From: Synergistaceae bacterium
Lineage (GTDB): Bacteria; Synergistota; Synergistia; Synergistales; Synergistaceae
Reading direction: 5' to 3'
NCBI GenBank assembly: GCA_031290815.1
Contig: JAISLO010000037.1
Location: 1 to 15,693 of the forward strand
DNA: 15,693 bases
In this document: positions 14,713 through 15,693 of the stretch, piece by piece
Numbering within the stretch: the first letter of the stretch is position 1
Layout of the letters: every line of letters starts with the position of its first letter
Notes under the pieces: generated by a model
Told to the model about the DNA's origin: nothing
Seen by the model: the letters and a program-made list of their open reading frames with translations, nothing else
The model's database searches: none
Program-made: the position numbers and the translations under genes

Positions 14713-14839
14713 CGCATACCTTTTCGGTTGTATGCGATCTTTTCTTGTGCAAGATAAGAGAAACGCGAAGCGTTTGCAACAAACAAAAAATGTAAGAGAT
14801 TGAAACCGCACAAAGGGCGTAAACCCTACGGCAGTTTCA
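14713..14839. repeat. Hairpin-rich spacer, possible interspersed repeat or terminator of the DUF697 gene
   Basis: Three inverted repeats lie in this 127-nt stretch. CGCATAC (14713-14719) pairs with GTATGCG (14730-14736). AAACGC (14761-14766) pairs with GCGTTT (14770-14775) around GAA. TGAAAC (14801-14806) pairs with GTTTCA (14834-14839), enclosing AGGG/CCCT. In addition AGGGCGTAA (14814-14822) is complementary to TTACGCCCT (14895-14903) in the 3' end of the next gene. For that minus-strand gene, the third hairpin is followed about a dozen bases on by a T-rich run, so weak termination is possible. No protein-coding gene is convincing here. Confidence 0.4.
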
Positions 14840-14875
14840 CTGAATCCAAATCGCGACGAAACACATACAATCCTG

Positions 14876-15502
14876 TTATGCGAAGTTGGGGCGCTTACGC
14901 CCTATTCTCCTTCTCCTTCTCACATTCTTAATAACAGCATCCATACTCATGTTTTGTAAATAATATTTCCTTGCAGCACGACCTACTAAAACTGTTCCAG
15001 TTGCCGCTATTCCAGCACTTATTGTACTTCCAGCACCAGGGAATATGTTTAAAAGTTTTACCGCCTGCTGCGCAGCTGTTCGTAAACCAAAACCAACAAC
15101 ACCAACACCACCCATACTTACAACAAATTCTCCAGCAGCTTCTAATGTAAGTTTTCTTCCGCCCAATGCAGCAATTAGTGCTACGAGAACACCTTGTAAT
15201 GCACAAAGTATAAACACATCTGCTAAAGGAATAGGCGTAAGTGCGATAGTAGCTGAAATTGATGAAAATATTTTTGTAAATTTATCGGCCAGTTTAACTA
15301 ACATTTGAGGACGTTTGTTTTTTAAATTATCGTTATTTAAATCATCAATGAGATATTTTAACTCTTTATCATCAAGAATGGCTTTTTTTAGTTGATCCTT
15401 AATGACACCGACACCAGGTATGACATCTGGTAAAGAATCAAGTATCTCTTCGAGATTATCGTATATTTCAATTATTACCTTTATCCTTTCGTCTAATTTC
15501 AT
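14876..15502 (-). CDS. DUF697-like (YcjF/GTPase-associated) membrane protein lacking a GTPase domain
   Basis: The 208-residue product is hydrophobic in the middle. Residues about 88-180 match the DUF697 pattern: TPIPLADVFILCALQGVLVA, a glycine-rich stretch, FGLRTAAQQAVKLLNIFPGA, then AGIAATGTVLVGRAARKYYL. This domain normally sits behind an Era-like GTPase and associates with membranes. The N-terminal part (LPDVIPG, ILDDKELKYL, KNKRP, up to residue 65) resembles the lead-in that precedes the P-loop in such GTPases, yet no G-x-x-x-x-G-K-S/T motif follows; the sequence passes straight to the DUF697 part. The C-terminus is strongly basic (RRRRRIGRKRPNFA). AAAGGAG lies 8 nt upstream of the ATG, so it is probably translated. 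The function is unknown; the GTPase comparison is from memory. Confidence 0.6.
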   Translation of the reverse strand: MKLDERIKVIIEIYDNLEEILDSLPDVIPGVGVIKDQLKKAILDDKELKYLIDDLNNDNLKNKRPQMLVKLADKFTKIFSSISATIALTPIPLADVFILCALQGVLVALIAALGGRKLTLEAAGEFVVSMGGVGVVGFGLRTAAQQAVKLLNIFPGAGSTISAGIAATGTVLVGRAARKYYLQNMSMDAVIKNVRRRRRIGRKRPNFA

Positions 15503-15634
15503 ATTAATATCTCCTTTTTCGGTCTATTTTAACTATCTTGAGAGTTCAAAGTTTCACAAGGGGAAATTGAACCCAAAAAAGGCCTTCGATTGATTATAAT
15601 CCTTATAACATAATAAAGGAGGTTGCCATCAATA

Positions 15635-15693
15635 GTGATTATACGGCATCTCAAGGCTGATGGCTATAGGACATGTGGGAAGAATTTGAATTC
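15635..15693 (+). CDS. Possible start of an unidentified gene, cut by the right edge
   Basis: AAAGGAGG (15615-15622) is a near-perfect ribosome-binding site on the plus strand, and TATAAT occurs at 15595-15600. A GTG at 15635, 12 nt after the site, opens a frame that stays open for 19 codons to the window end (VIIRHLKADGYRTCGKNLN). The spacing is long and the peptide is too short to assign. The other forward frame reads INSDYTASQG and stops. Confidence 0.2.
   Translation, partial: MIIRHLKADGYRTCGKNLN

Noticed and set aside
14682..14795. 37-codon plus-strand frame starting MRSLAILTRIAHTF
   Set aside because: It has no ribosome-binding site, lies across hairpins and has no recognisable family; it is more likely chance reading of the spacer.
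14795..14807. GAGATTGAAAC, resembling the 3' end of many CRISPR repeats
   Set aside because: It occurs once only, with no regularly spaced copies and no cas genes nearby.
14860..14905. GTTATGCG and hairpins suggesting an integron attC site next to cassette-like genes
   Set aside because: No second copy flanks the other side of either gene, the core does not fit the attC consensus, and no integrase is present.
15688..15693. GAATTC at the window end and GTCGAC near position 2 as cloning junctions
   Set aside because: Single restriction sites at window edges prove nothing, and no vector sequence is visible.

Overview
The window looks like chromosome from a moderately high-GC bacterium that is probably diderm, since both solute-binding proteins carry classical Sec signal peptides. 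The five-gene branched-chain amino acid operon and the clostridial-style sulfate assimilation genes would fit Synergistota or a Firmicutes relative. No marker gene settles this, so the assignment is a weak inference.

Left edge (1-307, minus strand): a LysR-type regulator fragment runs off the edge and is cut off by a stop exactly where its effector domain begins. A perfect 28-bp palindrome lies next to the break. Then comes a complete LIV-type amino acid ABC transporter on the minus strand, transcribed livJ-livH-livM-livG-livF (5069 down to 308). Its genes are tightly packed, and a strong hairpin separates the binding protein from the permeases.

Centre (5070-5459): a divergent control region has one convincing sigma70-like promoter on each strand. 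The plus-strand promoter makes a 5' leader of about 235 nt with competing pairings, including an 11-bp long-range helix and a possible anti-Shine-Dalgarno strand. It looks like an RNA switch but matches no riboswitch class I can name.

Plus-strand sulfur operon (5460-13925): sbp-cysT-cysW-cysA import sulfate, cysD-cysN activate it to APS, and an AprA-like flavoprotein with a small AprB-like ferredoxin reduces APS directly to sulfite. There is no APS kinase, no PAPS reductase of the CysH type and no sulfite reductase in the window. The cysT/cysW junction carries a 57-nt in-frame tandem duplication that gives cysW two start sites.

Right edge (13926-15693): base composition falls visibly. Two minus-strand genes, a macro-domain protein and a DUF697-like membrane protein that seems to have lost its GTPase domain, flank a hairpin-rich spacer. 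This part looks like acquired accessory DNA. The last 60 bases may hold the start of another gene.
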